A stretch of DNA of 64,000 nucleotides from Pseudeuparius sepicola (taxonomy: Eukaryota; Arthropoda; Insecta; Coleoptera; Anthribidae). This document shows positions 49,761 to 60,510 of this stretch, piece by piece; the stretch's first letter is position 1; each line of letters begins with the position of its first letter. Under the pieces are notes generated by a model. That model saw only the letters and a program-made list of their open reading frames with translations, was not told where the DNA came from and searched no databases. The DNA lies in assembly GCA_963920635.1 (NCBI GenBank), contig OY987308.1, positions 6,390,225 through 6,454,224 on the forward strand, in the 5' to 3' direction. The position numbers and the translations under genes were made by a program.

Positions 49761-50879
49761 TCCATCTACGCCACTGACATGTAATTATAATCTCCTCGGC
49801 AAATTTCAATAAAATCAGTTGATACAATATCCAGAATAAATTTCAAAAATATTATTTCACCTGACTAGCACCTAAATATATAGTCTGTATAGTGGAAACG
49901 CATAGAGTTGTTGCAGCCATAGTTTTTGACGCAAATCAAAAGCCGACGACACACTGGAGAAATTTGTTTCATGAAACATGTTTCATCAGTGGGACATCGG
50001 CCACATACAGTGACAGAACGTTGAATATATTTTTGTTAAATTGGGCATATTTGAAAACCATGTGTATGCCAAATTGCTACAAGTTTCATATTTCATGAAA
50101 CTTTTTTCTCCAGTATGTCGTCGGGCTTAAATAAACGAAGATCTGTATCTGCGGTAACAATGTGATTCACTCTGAAAAGCCCTGTATATTGTCTTCATCT
50201 ACAATTTTGATAACACACCATATATTTTGGTCCTGAGAAATATATAAAGCTGTACTGCGTCATAAGGATCATTATTATCTGACTTGTAATTATTTTCCGA
50301 CATAATTTTCTGGCAGAATTCATCTATTTCTTCATCGCACGAATTTTCCAGAAATGTACATTCTTCTTCCAAGCAATTAATTATATTTTGGCCAAGACGA
50401 ACAATACAGTTTTCAGTACCATACAAATTAGGTGCCTCGAACATTAAAATTGGTCTTCCTATGGGCTATCTACAATTTCGGGTGCTTCGTATTTTATGTG
50501 TGTTCCATTCCAATGACACTTCATCGAGCTCATCCTAAAATAAGGATACCTAAATTGGACGGACGGTGCACAGAATGTTTTCAAAAATAATATCACAAAA
50601 ATAAAATTATTTAGGATCATATTAATCATGAATATTGTATACAGTGCGAATTGCAGTGTGAATAAGACATGTAAAGTTTTTTTGCTTTACACTTTTTTGA
50701 TATGATAAATAAACGGGTAAAAAATGGTGTCTGACAAATAGTCATTTTCTTGCGGTAAGTTGTTTAGTGTGCTAGAAAGTAATTCCGTTGAGCATTTCCT
50801 ACCTCATTTAATAACAATACTGATGACTGATGATGATAGACTACTCGAATCGAACGCATGCTGAAGTAGTTGCGATATT

Positions 50880-51500
50880 TCGGGTAGCTCTTCTACATCT
50901 ACCTCCGATTTCTCAAGGAACAATCAGGAAAATTGAAAAAATATATTAGAGGACTATACAGGGCACGAAGGAAAATTTTAAAAAGGAAACATTTTTTCCG
51001 TAGATGAAGACACCAAATTAAAGGTTTTGCTTTCATTTCTAGAATGTCCAAGTAAGTAGTTTTAGACAAATTGCCCTAGAAAATAATGTTAGCCAGAACT
51101 TAGTCATGAGAACATTAGATAGGTACATCTACATCAAGAGAAAATGCAATTCTAGAAAGTTATACCAATGCAAGAATTAACTGATGAGGTCCCTAACCGA
51201 AGAATACAATTCTGAAAAAAAGTGATGCTAAGATTATACACTATAACTTGATTTTAACAAAAATATTTTTTTCGCACGAATCCGCCTTTACCCTCAACGG
51301 ACAAGTAAACCACCCAAATTGTCGTTATTGGTCTACGGAAAATCCATATCGGATGAGAGAGATGCATACCTACACGAAGACCCCAGAAAGTTAACGTTTG
51401 GGCTGGTATAAGAAACGCCATTTTTCTTCAAAGAAAACGTTAATGGAAGAAATTATCTTCACTTAATTAATTAGAAGTTATGTAATTAAGCGTGGTCGCC
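50880..51500 (+). pseudogene. Decayed mariner/Tc-like transposase fragment in the intron
   Basis: Readable pieces are RQIALENNVSQNLVMRTLDR near 51075 (helix-turn-helix-like) and, after frame changes, SHESAFTLNGQVNHPNCRYWSTENPYRM near 51275-51365, then TFGLV and FFFKENVNGRNYL. This is the pattern of mariner-like DDE proteins (FTLNG, CRYWS-x-x-NP). Many stops. It lies on the strand opposite to the host gene. Confidence 0.55.
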
Positions 51501-52178
51501 ATTTACTTATAAGACTACATAGCGTTATTTAAAATAAAATTTTGTTTTCCTCCTATCTTAACCCTAAAAAATAAAAGATGCAAGATGAGTAAAACCGCTT
51601 ATTATTTATGTAATTCAAATACTTAATGAGAAACAGCTAGAAGCATTTCTGTAGGTACCAAAATATTGCTAAGCCAGCTGTGCAGCAATGCTGGCTGACT
51701 TTTTGTTAGGCACCATACTTTACCTCATTATTTATCTTATCAAAGAAGTGTAAAGCAAAATATAAGTCAAATAGTTACTAAGATACGACTCTTCGAAGAT
51801 TTTTCCAAAAAGTGCAAATTTTAAATTTTTTCTGAGTTGAATACCGGCAAAATGACGTGTTTCACATTGAGAGTCATCAGAAAGGCCATCAGCATTGAGG
51901 GGAAGGGGGAGGAACCTCTTTATCCTATTAGCTGACTTGGGTTCCCATAAATGGGCAATATTTACCTACAGATATACTATTATCTTCAAAGAGCTGCTTC
52001 TTAGTAAGTAGCAAATTTAATACGCTTTAAAATATGTGCGTAAAAATCGTTCTTTTTTTCGAGTTAGCACAGGGTTCTCAATGTTGTAAATCTGAATTTA
52101 TACTACCAATACAGGTCAAAAAACACTAGCAAAGAAACACGTAAAAACACTATTTATTGAATGTAAGTGCATGCCTTT
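51501..52178. other. Intron or spacer without a gene
   Basis: No coding potential beyond the mariner remnant. Part of the large intron of the minus-strand integrase-core gene. Confidence 0.4.
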
Positions 52179-53287
52179 TTAAATGTAAAGTTTGACTGGG
52201 CTAGTACGTTTCGGGTTGAATATATTTCTTACCTGAATGATTTTTAGGAAACAAAACTGAATTAACGATTTGTCCAAAAATGTTCCATTGAATAGTCCTC
52301 CATCTCTCAAGATTTCAAACAAATTGATCCAATATTGGGCGTTATGTTTTCGTAAAATTGACCACCAAGATTCAATTCTTTGGTTAGCTGTGCTTTTCCC
52401 GTAAATAAATGCTGGCTTGCCATTTCGTTCAGTATCAAAAAGTTGCTTCAAGGATGTTTGCATCTTTTCTACAGTTCCGTTTTCTGTGCCCATATCACTT
52501 CGAATTGTTTCTGGACATCCTCCGAACTTCTTCATTGCTTCCAGATAATATCCTGGATTATTGGATGTAGATCCAACACGCAACCATACAATATATCTTG
52601 AAAAACCGTCAATTCATCCATTAATACATATTCCATATGGTTTTAGTTTGTCATATGAGTCCATATGCCAAACAGAATTAGGACCCCTGTTACTATACTG
52701 TCTTCTTTGTAACCTCTTTCGTTTTCTTGTGTCAACTCCATGAGGATCCAGTAATTTTAATATTTCTCGTACTATGTTTTGTGTGACTGTAAAACCGTGC
52801 TGGATACACTTTAAATGCATCCATCTATAGCCATGCATCTGTCCAGACTTGTTAAGTTGTTCATAGATAAAGTTTGCTACACTTTCAAGACCCGAAAAAT
52901 GGTTTCTTCTAAATAGATTTAGTTTGCGCAGAATACGCTTTAATGTTCTGGGGCTTATGGTGATATTATGAACCGATTTAATTATAGGAATAATTTCTTT
53001 TTGGTGCAAACCAAGAGAAAAGTAATTAGTTACAAGTACTTCTGTTGAATCCATTACCTACAAAAAATATTATAATTTTAACATGTACCTAAGTACATGA
53101 TATTAACTATCCGTGATATGCACCAAAAAATGTTGTTGTTTTTTGCAAAACTCGATTACAATTGAGATAAGGGTTTTTAAAGGAATAGTCTTAACATTGT
53201 TTTTTTTTACTAGAACTTTCGAAGGAATGGACCAATTTCGTTTAAATTCGGCACAGGTTACTAAAACCTGCTCTTGCATGGGTGTCG

Positions 53288-54545
53288 GACCACTTGCGAC
53301 CGGCCCACTTGCGCTCCGGGCACAGAAAATCTACTACGATTTTCTGTGCTCAAAAAAATTTACTACAATAGATTTTCTGTGCTCCGGGTTAAGATCAACC
53401 CATTTGCGCCCGTGTTATTTTTACCCATTTTCTGCGGGAGCATTTGCGCCCTTCATCATAAATGTAGGTACCTACCTAATATGCTGTTTTTTTTTAGATG
53501 CACATATATATAATAAATGCAAGAAACAGTACAAAAAAAGCTATTTATAGGTATAATATAAATATACAATTTTGTGGTAAAACAACATGAGAACGATAAT
53601 AATATGTATACCTAAACAATATTTTATTTTTTTAACATTTAAAGAATGTTGTCGATAAATATAATAGATACCAGTGAAGTGCTTCACTTTTTAATATATT
53701 AATAAGTTAAAAGCCGCGGTGGCCGAGTGCGTACAGTCGTCGCACCAAACTCGGCATCTGACTAGAAGGGCCGGGTTCGAATCCTGGCATCGCGTATAGC
53801 GTTTTTTTTCTTTTCAGAAAAACACCGTATGCGGCTTAGAGCAGTTGATAAATGTGGTTCCATAGTATTGTTTATTAATAATAGTACTTGTGAGATTCAC
53901 TGATTATCATACAGTGCAGTAAGGGTTACTACGGTTTTCTGGGGTTTTCCGTAGTACTTGAACGAATGTTGCCCTACTTACAACGTAAGAGAAAGACGGC
54001 CCCAGATGCAAAGGCAATGAATGCTGAATAATAGTAATTGCTCCCCTCCCTCGCACAAGCATTAATTTGCTTCTGGGGTACCTTAGGGTATTGTGAGGGT
54101 GAGAATCATTATTATTATTATTATTATTATAGTTCAAAAAGATTTGGTTTTTGTTTGGTTAACTTATTAAGTCTGTTATGCCATCCTCCCACGCAGTTAG
54201 TGGTCCTATCTTCATCACCCACACTAAACAAGTCTACCACGACATTTTTCAGCTTTGTCTTTTGTGCAGGTCCAAGTTTTACTATCACCTTTAACAATTT
54301 TAATTCGGTATCGGTAGCCATTCAATGCACAAGGCTTACCTTTCGTAGTCTCAATAATTTTTAGCTTTTCTTCCATTCTGAATCAAACTTACAGAGATAT
54401 CTACTCTTTGCAAAAGTAAAAGATTTCTTGCTAATCCCCTCTAATGAGGGGCGCAAATGCTCCGGCCGAAATCAGTTAAAGATAACAGGAGTGCAAGTGG
54501 GTCGAATTTTAACCAGAGCGCAAGTGGACCGGGCGCAAGTGGGTC
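53288..54545. mobile_element. Inverted-repeat element with GCGCAAGTGG arms
   Basis: GACCACTTGCGACCGGCCCAC at the left pairs with GGACCGGGCGCAAGTGGGTC at the right. The inner arm edge GAGCATTTGCGCCC (53438-) pairs with GGGCGCAAATGCTCC (54447-). The left arm has gained a palindromic CACAGAAAATC...GATTTTCTGTGC insert. Inside are a tRNA-like sequence and, on the minus strand at about 54127-54321, a short frame with NCVGGWHNRLNKLTKQKPN, like the C-terminal GWH segment of MULE transposases. A Mutator-like origin is plausible. Confidence 0.6.
53713..53794 (+). other. tRNA-like sequence (Ser/Leu type boxes)
   Basis: CGCGGTG at 53715 can pair with CATCGCG at 53788-53794. An A-box TGGCCGAGTGCG and a B-box GGGTTCGAATCC are present, and a T8 run follows at 53802. 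The anticodon arm is not convincing, so I call it a tRNA-derived repeat rather than a working tRNA. Confidence 0.5.
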
Positions 54546-55170
54546 TATTCCCTCGTATGACAAAAACCAACCATGTTTTGGAAATTTTCAACACCTGTAT
54601 GTCGAAAACGAATCATTTTTCGATAAACAATTATAGAAAAAAAAATGTTTATTTTGACGAGATCTACCACACACTTAGTTTTTGTAATGTTCTCAGCAAC
54701 TTCACTTAGCGCCCAAGGAGCTAAGTAACGTGCATCGATACAGAAAATTGTAAATATCTCGAAAACGATCACTTCCAGTGTTGTCGAGTAAGTGTCCCTT
54801 TTTTAATTGAAAATGGTGTGAAAATGAGGTTTTTTCATGAAAATTGACAAAAGTTTACTACTGTCAAAGAAGCTGGGACAATCTTAAATAATGACAAGGT
54901 ACGTACGCAGCGCCCTTTAGGTGCTACATAAAAATTAATACGAAATTATGATTTCCCACCTCAAAATACCCCCGGATACCAAATTTTGTGCACAGAACTT
55001 ATTTTTTGCAAAGGTTTTTTAAAAAAAACGAAAAAAAAATTCAATTTTAAGACCCCGTTTCTCCGAAATGAAGCATTTTCGGACACAAGTTTATATAAGT
55101 TTTTTTTCCTTAAAATTGTGTCAGGAATACGTCGTTTCAATATTTTAACGTACTATGTTACACCCTGTAT
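54546..55170. other. Gene-free region left of the second Maverick end
   Basis: AT-rich with no coding potential. It ends with ACACCCTGTAT just before the terminal repeat, a sequence shared with MITE ends elsewhere in the window. Confidence 0.35.
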
Positions 55171-55572
55171 AGGCCCTAATGGTATATTGATAATAATGGC
55201 ACTTCTTACCTATTTTCCAGTCTTCCGGAGTAGTTCACAACTACAAATAGGTAATATACTGAAGTTTAATTAGCGAAACAAACGAGAACGTCGCCAACGC
55301 CAACAAAACAGACGCCAGTTAGCAGTATCTCCGAATACATATTTAATTTCCTGTTAATTATCACGAAATTAAATATAAGTTCGCCTTATATCTCGGAGTA
55401 AAATATAATTTCGCGTTATATCACGAAGCTTTATTTAATTTTGCGTTAATTATCTCGAAATTAAATATAATTTCGCTTTATATCATGAAATAAATATTAA
55501 TTTCGTGTTATATCACCAAATTAAAGGCGAAGAAAATATTTTAAAGAAAAGTGGCCCTTCTACGCCTTCGTA
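55171..55572 (-). repeat. Left terminal inverted repeat of a second Maverick copy
   Basis: Starting AGGCCCTAATGGTATATTG, it is the reverse complement of 40412-41057 with fewer internal units and some substitutions. The coding-side sequence AAAGTGGCCCTTCTACGCC lies at its right, so the element it belongs to extends rightward. Confidence 0.85.
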
Positions 55573-55915
55573 CTTATCCAGTGAAAAACTTAATAAAAAA
55601 CTACAAGGGATTGGAAGATTGCTGTGATGCTTTTATATGTCAAGCTGCCTACTTAGCGAAACATAAAATTTAAAAATATTTGTTGAAGCTTTAACTGCTA
55701 TGAAATTATTATATAAGTTTCAACCATCTAAAAACAAAAATCATTTAAGAATCTTGAATTGGTTGGAAGAAAACGTAAGAAAATATAAGGCAAACCCAAA
55801 AGCTCTTTTAGGATGGGATTGTGGACCAGACTCCGGTCACTGGCCATCTACCAAAGTGAAGGATTATAAGAAGACAATTTTGTTCTTATCAACTCTCACA
55901 GATAAATAAACATTA
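55573..55915 (+). pseudogene. Truncated remnant of the second Maverick copy
   Basis: After the repeat comes a short frame from ATG 55700 to 55909 (MKLLYKFQPSKNKNHLRILNWLEENVRKY...LGWDCGPDSGHWPS), with related upstream codons in frame (LKIFVEALTA). It does not match any gene of the first element. It is probably the first gene at the left end of this virus type. The element is cut off before 55966 by a minisatellite and Gypsy sequence. Confidence 0.45.
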
Positions 55916-55965
55916 TTAACGTAAATATATTGTTTTATTTTCAACATTCACTTTTCTGAAGTTTC

Positions 55966-56318
55966 GTTGACTTTTCGTCAACGTTTCGTTGACGTTCCGT
56001 CGACGTTCGTTGACGTTTCGTTAACGTTTCGTCGACGCTTCGTCGACGTTTCGTCGACGTCCGTCAACGTTTCGTCGACGTTCGTCGACGTTTCGTCGAC
56101 GTTTCGTCGACGTTTCGTCGACGTTCGTCGACGTTTCGTTGACGTTTCGTTAACGTTTCGTCGACGTTTCGTCCAAGCGTTGACGTTTGGTTGACGTTTC
56201 GTCGACGTTCGTCGACGTTTGGTCGACGTTTCGTCGACGTTCGTCGACGTTTCGTCCACGTTTCGTCGACGTTTCGTTGACGTTTCGTTGACGCCTTCGT
56301 TAACGTTTCATCGACGCT
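55966..56318. repeat. CpG-rich minisatellite, 11-bp unit CGTTTCGTCGA
   Basis: About 32 units of 11 bp (sometimes 10) with variants CGTTTCGTTGA and CGTTCGTCGA. It contains many GTCGAC palindromes and no stop in some frames on both strands, which creates spurious open frames. The composition is unlike the AT-rich flanks. Confidence 0.92.
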
Positions 56319-56329
56319 AGTAACAGATT

Positions 56330-56700
56330 TAGGTCAGACCGTAGATATTTCTAACGTTATTAAAATTAAAGGCATCACTGAGGGACTTACTAGTTCGCTG
56401 GGTACTACGAAAACAAATATTTTGATTCATGGACATAAAATAAATCAACTTTTTCACGTAGTTAATGAAGATTTTCCGATACCCGGAGATGTTATTCTAG
56501 GGAGAGATTTCTTAGTAAAATATAAGGCTACCATAGATTACTTAACTTGGACGTTAACTAGAAGATCTAAAGGTAAAAATCATACTATACCTGTTGCTAG
56601 TAGCCCCGAGGAAAATGTCATATGCATCCCTCCTAGATGCGAAGTAATTAGACAAATAGAGTGCTTACAGAAACACACAAGATTTCTTAGTACTAAATAA
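56330..56700 (+). pseudogene. Gypsy-2 protease C-terminal part and linker
   Basis: The frame reads ISNVIKIKGITEGL, NILIHGHKINQLFHVV and GDVILGRDFLVKYKATID, the typical end of a Gypsy aspartic protease (ILGRDFL). It then shifts frame near 56675, where the next frame resumes with LVLNKELQPGVFLG. The active-site triad would lie upstream and is lost. Confidence 0.65.
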
Positions 56701-58270
56701 AGAACTACAACCAGGTGTTTTTCTAGGTAGAGCGATAGTTTCAAGCAAAAACCCATTAGTTAAAATAATCAATACAACATTCAAAAATGTGACACTAACA
56801 ATTACAAACCTTGACACAGTTGAACTTAATCAGTTCGATATCTACAATATTAAAATAGAATCTCAGGATCGTAATTCGCAACTATTAAATCAACTGAATG
56901 GCGACATTCCGATACAAGTAAAAGGAGATGTATTACAGTTGTGTAAAGAATTCTCTGATATTCTTGCCTTAAAATCTGACAAAGTAACTGCAAATAATTT
57001 TTATACTCAGAAATTAAAATTATGTGACAACAACCCCGTTTATAGGAAAAATTACAGAACGCCAATGGCTCAAAAAGAAGAAATAAATAAACAAGTAAAA
57101 AAGTTGCTATCTGATGATATTATAGAACCGTCAGTCGCGGACTATAATAGCACAGTGTTATTAGTGCCAAAAAAGTCTACCAACGGCCAAAAGGCCTGGA
57201 GGCTTGTTGTCGATTTTAGGCAATTAAATAAGAAGCTTATTGCTGACAAATTTCCTCTTCCACGAATAGATGACATCTTAGATCAACTAGGAAGAGCTAA
57301 ATGGTTTTCTGTAATTGATCTAATATCAGGATTTCATCAAATAGAATTGGACGAATGCTCTCGAAATATAACATCTTTTAGCGTCGACGCGGGATCATTT
57401 CGATTCAAACGATTACCTTTCGGTCTATCAGTAAGTCCCAACAGCTTCCAACGCATGATGTCTATGGCGTTTGCAGGCATAACACCTGAAAAAGCATTTT
57501 TATACATGGACGATTTACACCACTTAAATAATTTACGAAAAGTTTTTGAAACATGCCGAAAGTACAATCTAAAATTAAATCCTGGGAAATGTAATTTCTT
57601 TAGAAAAGAGGTAACGTATCTAGGTCAGAAAATAACAGACAAAGGCATTTTACCAGACGACTCAAAATACGATATCATCAACAGATACCCGACACCACAA
57701 ACATCGGACGAGGTCAGACGATTTGTCGCATTCTGCAATTTCTATTGTAGGTTCATTCCACACTTTGCTTCGGTTACTCAACCTTTAAATAGATTAGTCA
57801 GGAAAAATTCTGTTTTTATTTGGTCAAAGGAATGTCAACAGTCTTTCGAAATTTTAAAAGAGGCTTTAAAAAGCTCAAGAATTCTACAATATCCGGATTT
57901 TTCGAAAAAATTTATTCTTACGACAGTTGCGTCAAATGATGCTTGTGGAGCCGTACTATCACAAAACTTCAATGGACAAGAATTACCCATTTCCTATGCA
58001 TCCCGTACTTTTACAAAAGGAGAATCGCATAAACCTACAATTCTTAAGGAATTAACTGCCATTCGATGGGCTATTCAGTATTTTCGCTGTTATTTATACG
58101 GACAACAATTTTTAGTAAAAACAGATCACAGGCCTTTAGTTTATCTTTTTTCAATAAAGGATCCCTCGTCTAAACTAACAAGAATACGGTTAGATTTAGA
58201 AGAATTTAATTTGAAATAGAGTATATCAAAGGTAAAGATAACGTAAGCGCAGATGCTCTGTCAAGAATAA
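56700..58270 (+). pseudogene. Gypsy-2 reverse transcriptase and RNase H
   Basis: A mostly open frame (56789-58219). RT: KKLLSDDIIEPSVADYNS, WRLVVDFRQLNKKL, PLPRIDDILDQLGRAKWFSVIDL, FRFKRLPFGLSVSPNSFQ and FLYMDD. Directly after YMDD about eight residues are missing compared with Gypsy-1 (which reads DDIIVFGCSLMHH). The thumb YLGQKITDKGILPD and RNase H (TTVASNDACGAVLSQ, KTDHRPLVYLFS) follow. The first RNase H Asp position reads V (TTVAS for TTDAS). A one-base shift near 58213 leads to YIKGKDNVSADALSRI. Confidence 0.85.
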
Positions 58271-58542
58271 GTATTGACAATTTGAAACATAGAAGCTGAC
58301 GCTTCTCAAATACTTGCAATTACTAGATCAGCGTCAAAATCAATACAACAAGAAAAAGGTAAAACTATCACAGACACACCTACACAACCTAGAGTATACG
58401 AAACTATAAATAATTATGAGGTAATAAAGTTACCCTTTGTGAAAACTGAAATAAAAAAAAATACATTGAAATAAAAATCTGTCATAAAAGAAAAATAAGC
58501 GCGCAAAGTATACTTCCAATCGTCAATGGTAATTTTGCATTA

Positions 58543-59763
58543 GTGCCAATATTATCTAAGCTCGAAAAAATGGCTGATGATCAAAAGTATACTACAGTAA
58601 GAATAAATTTAGATGACAGTATATTTACTCGGTGTAAAATTGGCGAGATTAAACAAGTAGGAAACAAAGTTCTTAACAAGTTGTCAATTGTTCTATATAA
58701 CCCACGAAAATTGGTTACAAACAAGGAAAATAAAATGAAACTAATTGAAAAATTTCATGATGACCCCGCTTTAGGAGGTCACTGTGGTCAAAAAAGACTG
58801 CTCAAAAAGCTAAAGACATTTTATAGGTGGAAGCAAATGTCACGAGATGTTGCTAAATACATTAGTAAATGTCATAAATGTCAAGTAAACAAAGCGCAGG
58901 CAAGGCACATCGAACCAATGACTCTGACGTCCACCCCTCAAAACGCTTTCGATATTGTTTGCATTGACACGATAGGACCATTTCAAAAATCAAATCAAGG
59001 GAACGTATATGCGGTAACTATACAGTGTGAGCTATCTAAATACGTGGTTATTGCTCCAGTATCCAATAAAGAAGCGACCACAGTGGCTAAAGCAATCTTC
59101 GAAAATTTTATTCTCATATACAGTCCCATGAAGGAAGTAAGAACTGATATGGGCACGGAATACAGAAATGAGCTTTTTACAAATCTTGCGAGATTGTTAA
59201 ATATAAAACATAAATTGTCTACACCATATCATAGCCAAACGATAGGAGGGTGCGAGCGGAACCATCGCGTCCTTAACGAATTTTTACGTATATACACTAA
59301 CAAAGTACAGTCAGACTGGGATAACTGGTTGAGATACTTTGCTTTTTGTTATAACACTACCCCCAGCACGTATCACAATTATACACCTTTCGAACTCGTT
59401 TTTGCAAAACAAGCAAATCTTCCTGAAATAATGAATGATTCACGGGTAGACCCCTTGTACAATACTGATGCTTATCATCAGGAAGTCAAATATAGATTCC
59501 AGTTAGCACAAAAAAGGGCTAGAGAATTTCTCGATAAAGCAAAAGGTGAGCGCAAAGTTAAACTTTATAGTAAAGCGAAAGAAATGAAACTTAATCCAGG
59601 TGATTTGGTACTAATAACTAACGAAGATCGCCACAAACTAGATTCGTGGTTTGACGGTCCATTTTCCGTTATCTCAGACCAAGGTCCTAATTGTGTCATC
59701 AGAGATAATAAAGGAAAGCAGTCCCTTATACATAAAAACCGCGTAAGGAAATACATTAAGTAA
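58543..59763 (+). CDS. Gypsy-2 integrase domain
   Basis: An open frame of 406 codons (no ATG at its left edge; first ATG at 58570, MADDQKYTTV). The zinc site reads HDDPALGGHCG...CHKCQVNK. The core Asp/Asp/Glu lie in CIDTIGPF, RTDMGTEYRNE and GGCERNHRVLNEF. The C-terminal module is PGDLVLITNEDRHKLDSWFDGPF, ending RVRKYIK. All catalytic residues are present. Same role as in Gypsy-1, and about half identical to it by eye in the core. Confidence 0.85.
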   Translation: MPILSKLEKMADDQKYTTVRINLDDSIFTRCKIGEIKQVGNKVLNKLSIVLYNPRKLVTNKENKMKLIEKFHDDPALGGHCGQKRLLKKLKTFYRWKQMSRDVAKYISKCHKCQVNKAQARHIEPMTLTSTPQNAFDIVCIDTIGPFQKSNQGNVYAVTIQCELSKYVVIAPVSNKEATTVAKAIFENFILIYSPMKEVRTDMGTEYRNELFTNLARLLNIKHKLSTPYHSQTIGGCERNHRVLNEFLRIYTNKVQSDWDNWLRYFAFCYNTTPSTYHNYTPFELVFAKQANLPEIMNDSRVDPLYNTDAYHQEVKYRFQLAQKRAREFLDKAKGERKVKLYSKAKEMKLNPGDLVLITNEDRHKLDSWFDGPFSVISDQGPNCVIRDNKGKQSLIHKNRVRKYIK

Positions 59764-59993
59764 TAGGATATAGACAATAGTAGACAGGCCTGTCGACATT
59801 AGGTCCAATGCTTAGTTTTAGCTAGTATTAATACATTGCTCATAAATCGTAATTATAAGTGCAAGAACATAAAGCAATATTAAGTATAATCAACTTCATA
59901 AATATACCACTACTTTTTGTATAACTTATCTTATCAAAAAAAATGTCCTTTACAAGTGGCCATAGTAAAGGCCATTTTTCTCGAAAAGGGAGG

Positions 59994-60202
59994 TGTAAGG
60001 TATATTACCCCCTAGTTACATTCGACCCACTTAATAGCGCTAGCTCAGTAAGTTGCAACAAATATGTAGTTATTAGCTGATGTAGTATTATTGTGTTATG
60101 GGTTACCTATTAGGCGACGGATTGTAAATCAAGGTATTCAATAAATGTAAGTCAAATGGAAAACATGTATCATTGAACCTGCTCAAACTATTTAGATGAT
60201 AC
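59994..60202 (+). repeat. 3' LTR of Gypsy-2 (end uncertain)
   Basis: TGTAAGGTATATTACC follows the polypurine tract. AATAAATG at about 60140 is a probable poly(A) signal. No second copy exists in the window to fix its end. Confidence 0.5.
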
Positions 60203-60510
60203 ACCGCGATATTTGGAAAATCTTGGCATGACAGTTAGTAGACGAACATTTACGATGAAGAGCTGAGAATAATCGGATACCACGTACCATCAGATTTCGC
60301 CTTAGAGAAATGTTGCGTTTCCTACATGAGGAAGAGGTACCCGCTCCACAAACCCAAACCAATTGAAGACGCTGCTTTTATTGTACTGACAAAAAGGTAG
60401 ACCTACAAGATTTAGCTGCGCAAACCGTATAAAACCTACTTGTTTGGAACATGCCAACTACATGTGTAATGACTGTTTTGCTGATGAAAGTGACAAAGAT
60501 TGATGTTAAT
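60203..60510 (+). pseudogene. piggyBac-like transposase, C-terminal remnant
   Basis: Frame pieces include IRFRLREMLRFL near 60290, then RRCFYCTDKKVD near 60368 and, after a shift, KPTCLEHANYMCNDCF (60430-60480). A CxxC pair followed by a C-x-x-x-H...C-x-x-C cluster at the end of the protein is the Cys-rich tail of piggyBac transposases. No catalytic domain remains. Confidence 0.5.

Larger units (their letters stand above)
50199..53054 (-). pseudogene. Integrase-core-domain gene, spliced, two nonsense codons
   Basis: The main exon runs 53054 to 52233. It holds MDSTEVLVTNYFSLGLHQKEI, an HTH-like RTLKRILRKLNLFRR, MHGYRWMHLKCIQHG, then the rve-type core: first Asp in VWHMDSYDKLKPYG, second in IRSDMGTENG, and Glu in QRIESWWSIL. 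A TGA at about 52613-52611 replaces a codon just after PYGICING. After LKIIQ a GTAAGA donor (52232) begins an intron ending TTATTTTAG (50535). The last exon (50534-50199) continues DELDEVSLEWNTHKIR, has a TAG after 22 codons, then MFEAPNLYGTENC. The family is widespread in animals, probably transposon-derived. Confidence 0.75.
56319..60202 (+). mobile_element. Gypsy-type LTR retrotransposon (Gypsy-2), 5' truncated
   Basis: It starts in the aspartic protease region immediately after the minisatellite. It continues through RT, RNase H and integrase to a polypurine tract (GAAAAGGGAGG, 59983-59993) and one LTR that begins TGTAAGGTATATTACC at 59994. The LTR end is not certain; TGATACA at about 60202 is a guess that gives a length like that of Gypsy-1. 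Gag and the 5' LTR are missing. The pol proteins are related to those of Gypsy-1. Confidence 0.85.

Noticed and set aside
53113..53513. Open frames of 79-145 codons near the GCGCAAGTGG arms
   Set aside because: They read through inverted-repeat arms and T-runs and show no protein features.
53713..53794. Functional tRNA-Ser or tRNA-Leu gene
   Set aside because: Boxes and an acceptor-like stem are present, but the anticodon arm and D-arm do not fold convincingly and it lies in an inverted-repeat element.
41057..55171. A single Maverick bounded by the two matching inverted repeats
   Set aside because: The viral coding sides of the repeats face away from this interval, and its contents are MITEs and host-like genes.
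55967..56259. Repeat proteins on both strands (VDVSSTF and TKRRRTS types)
   Set aside because: They result from the 11-bp CGTTTCGTCGA satellite lacking stop codons in several frames.
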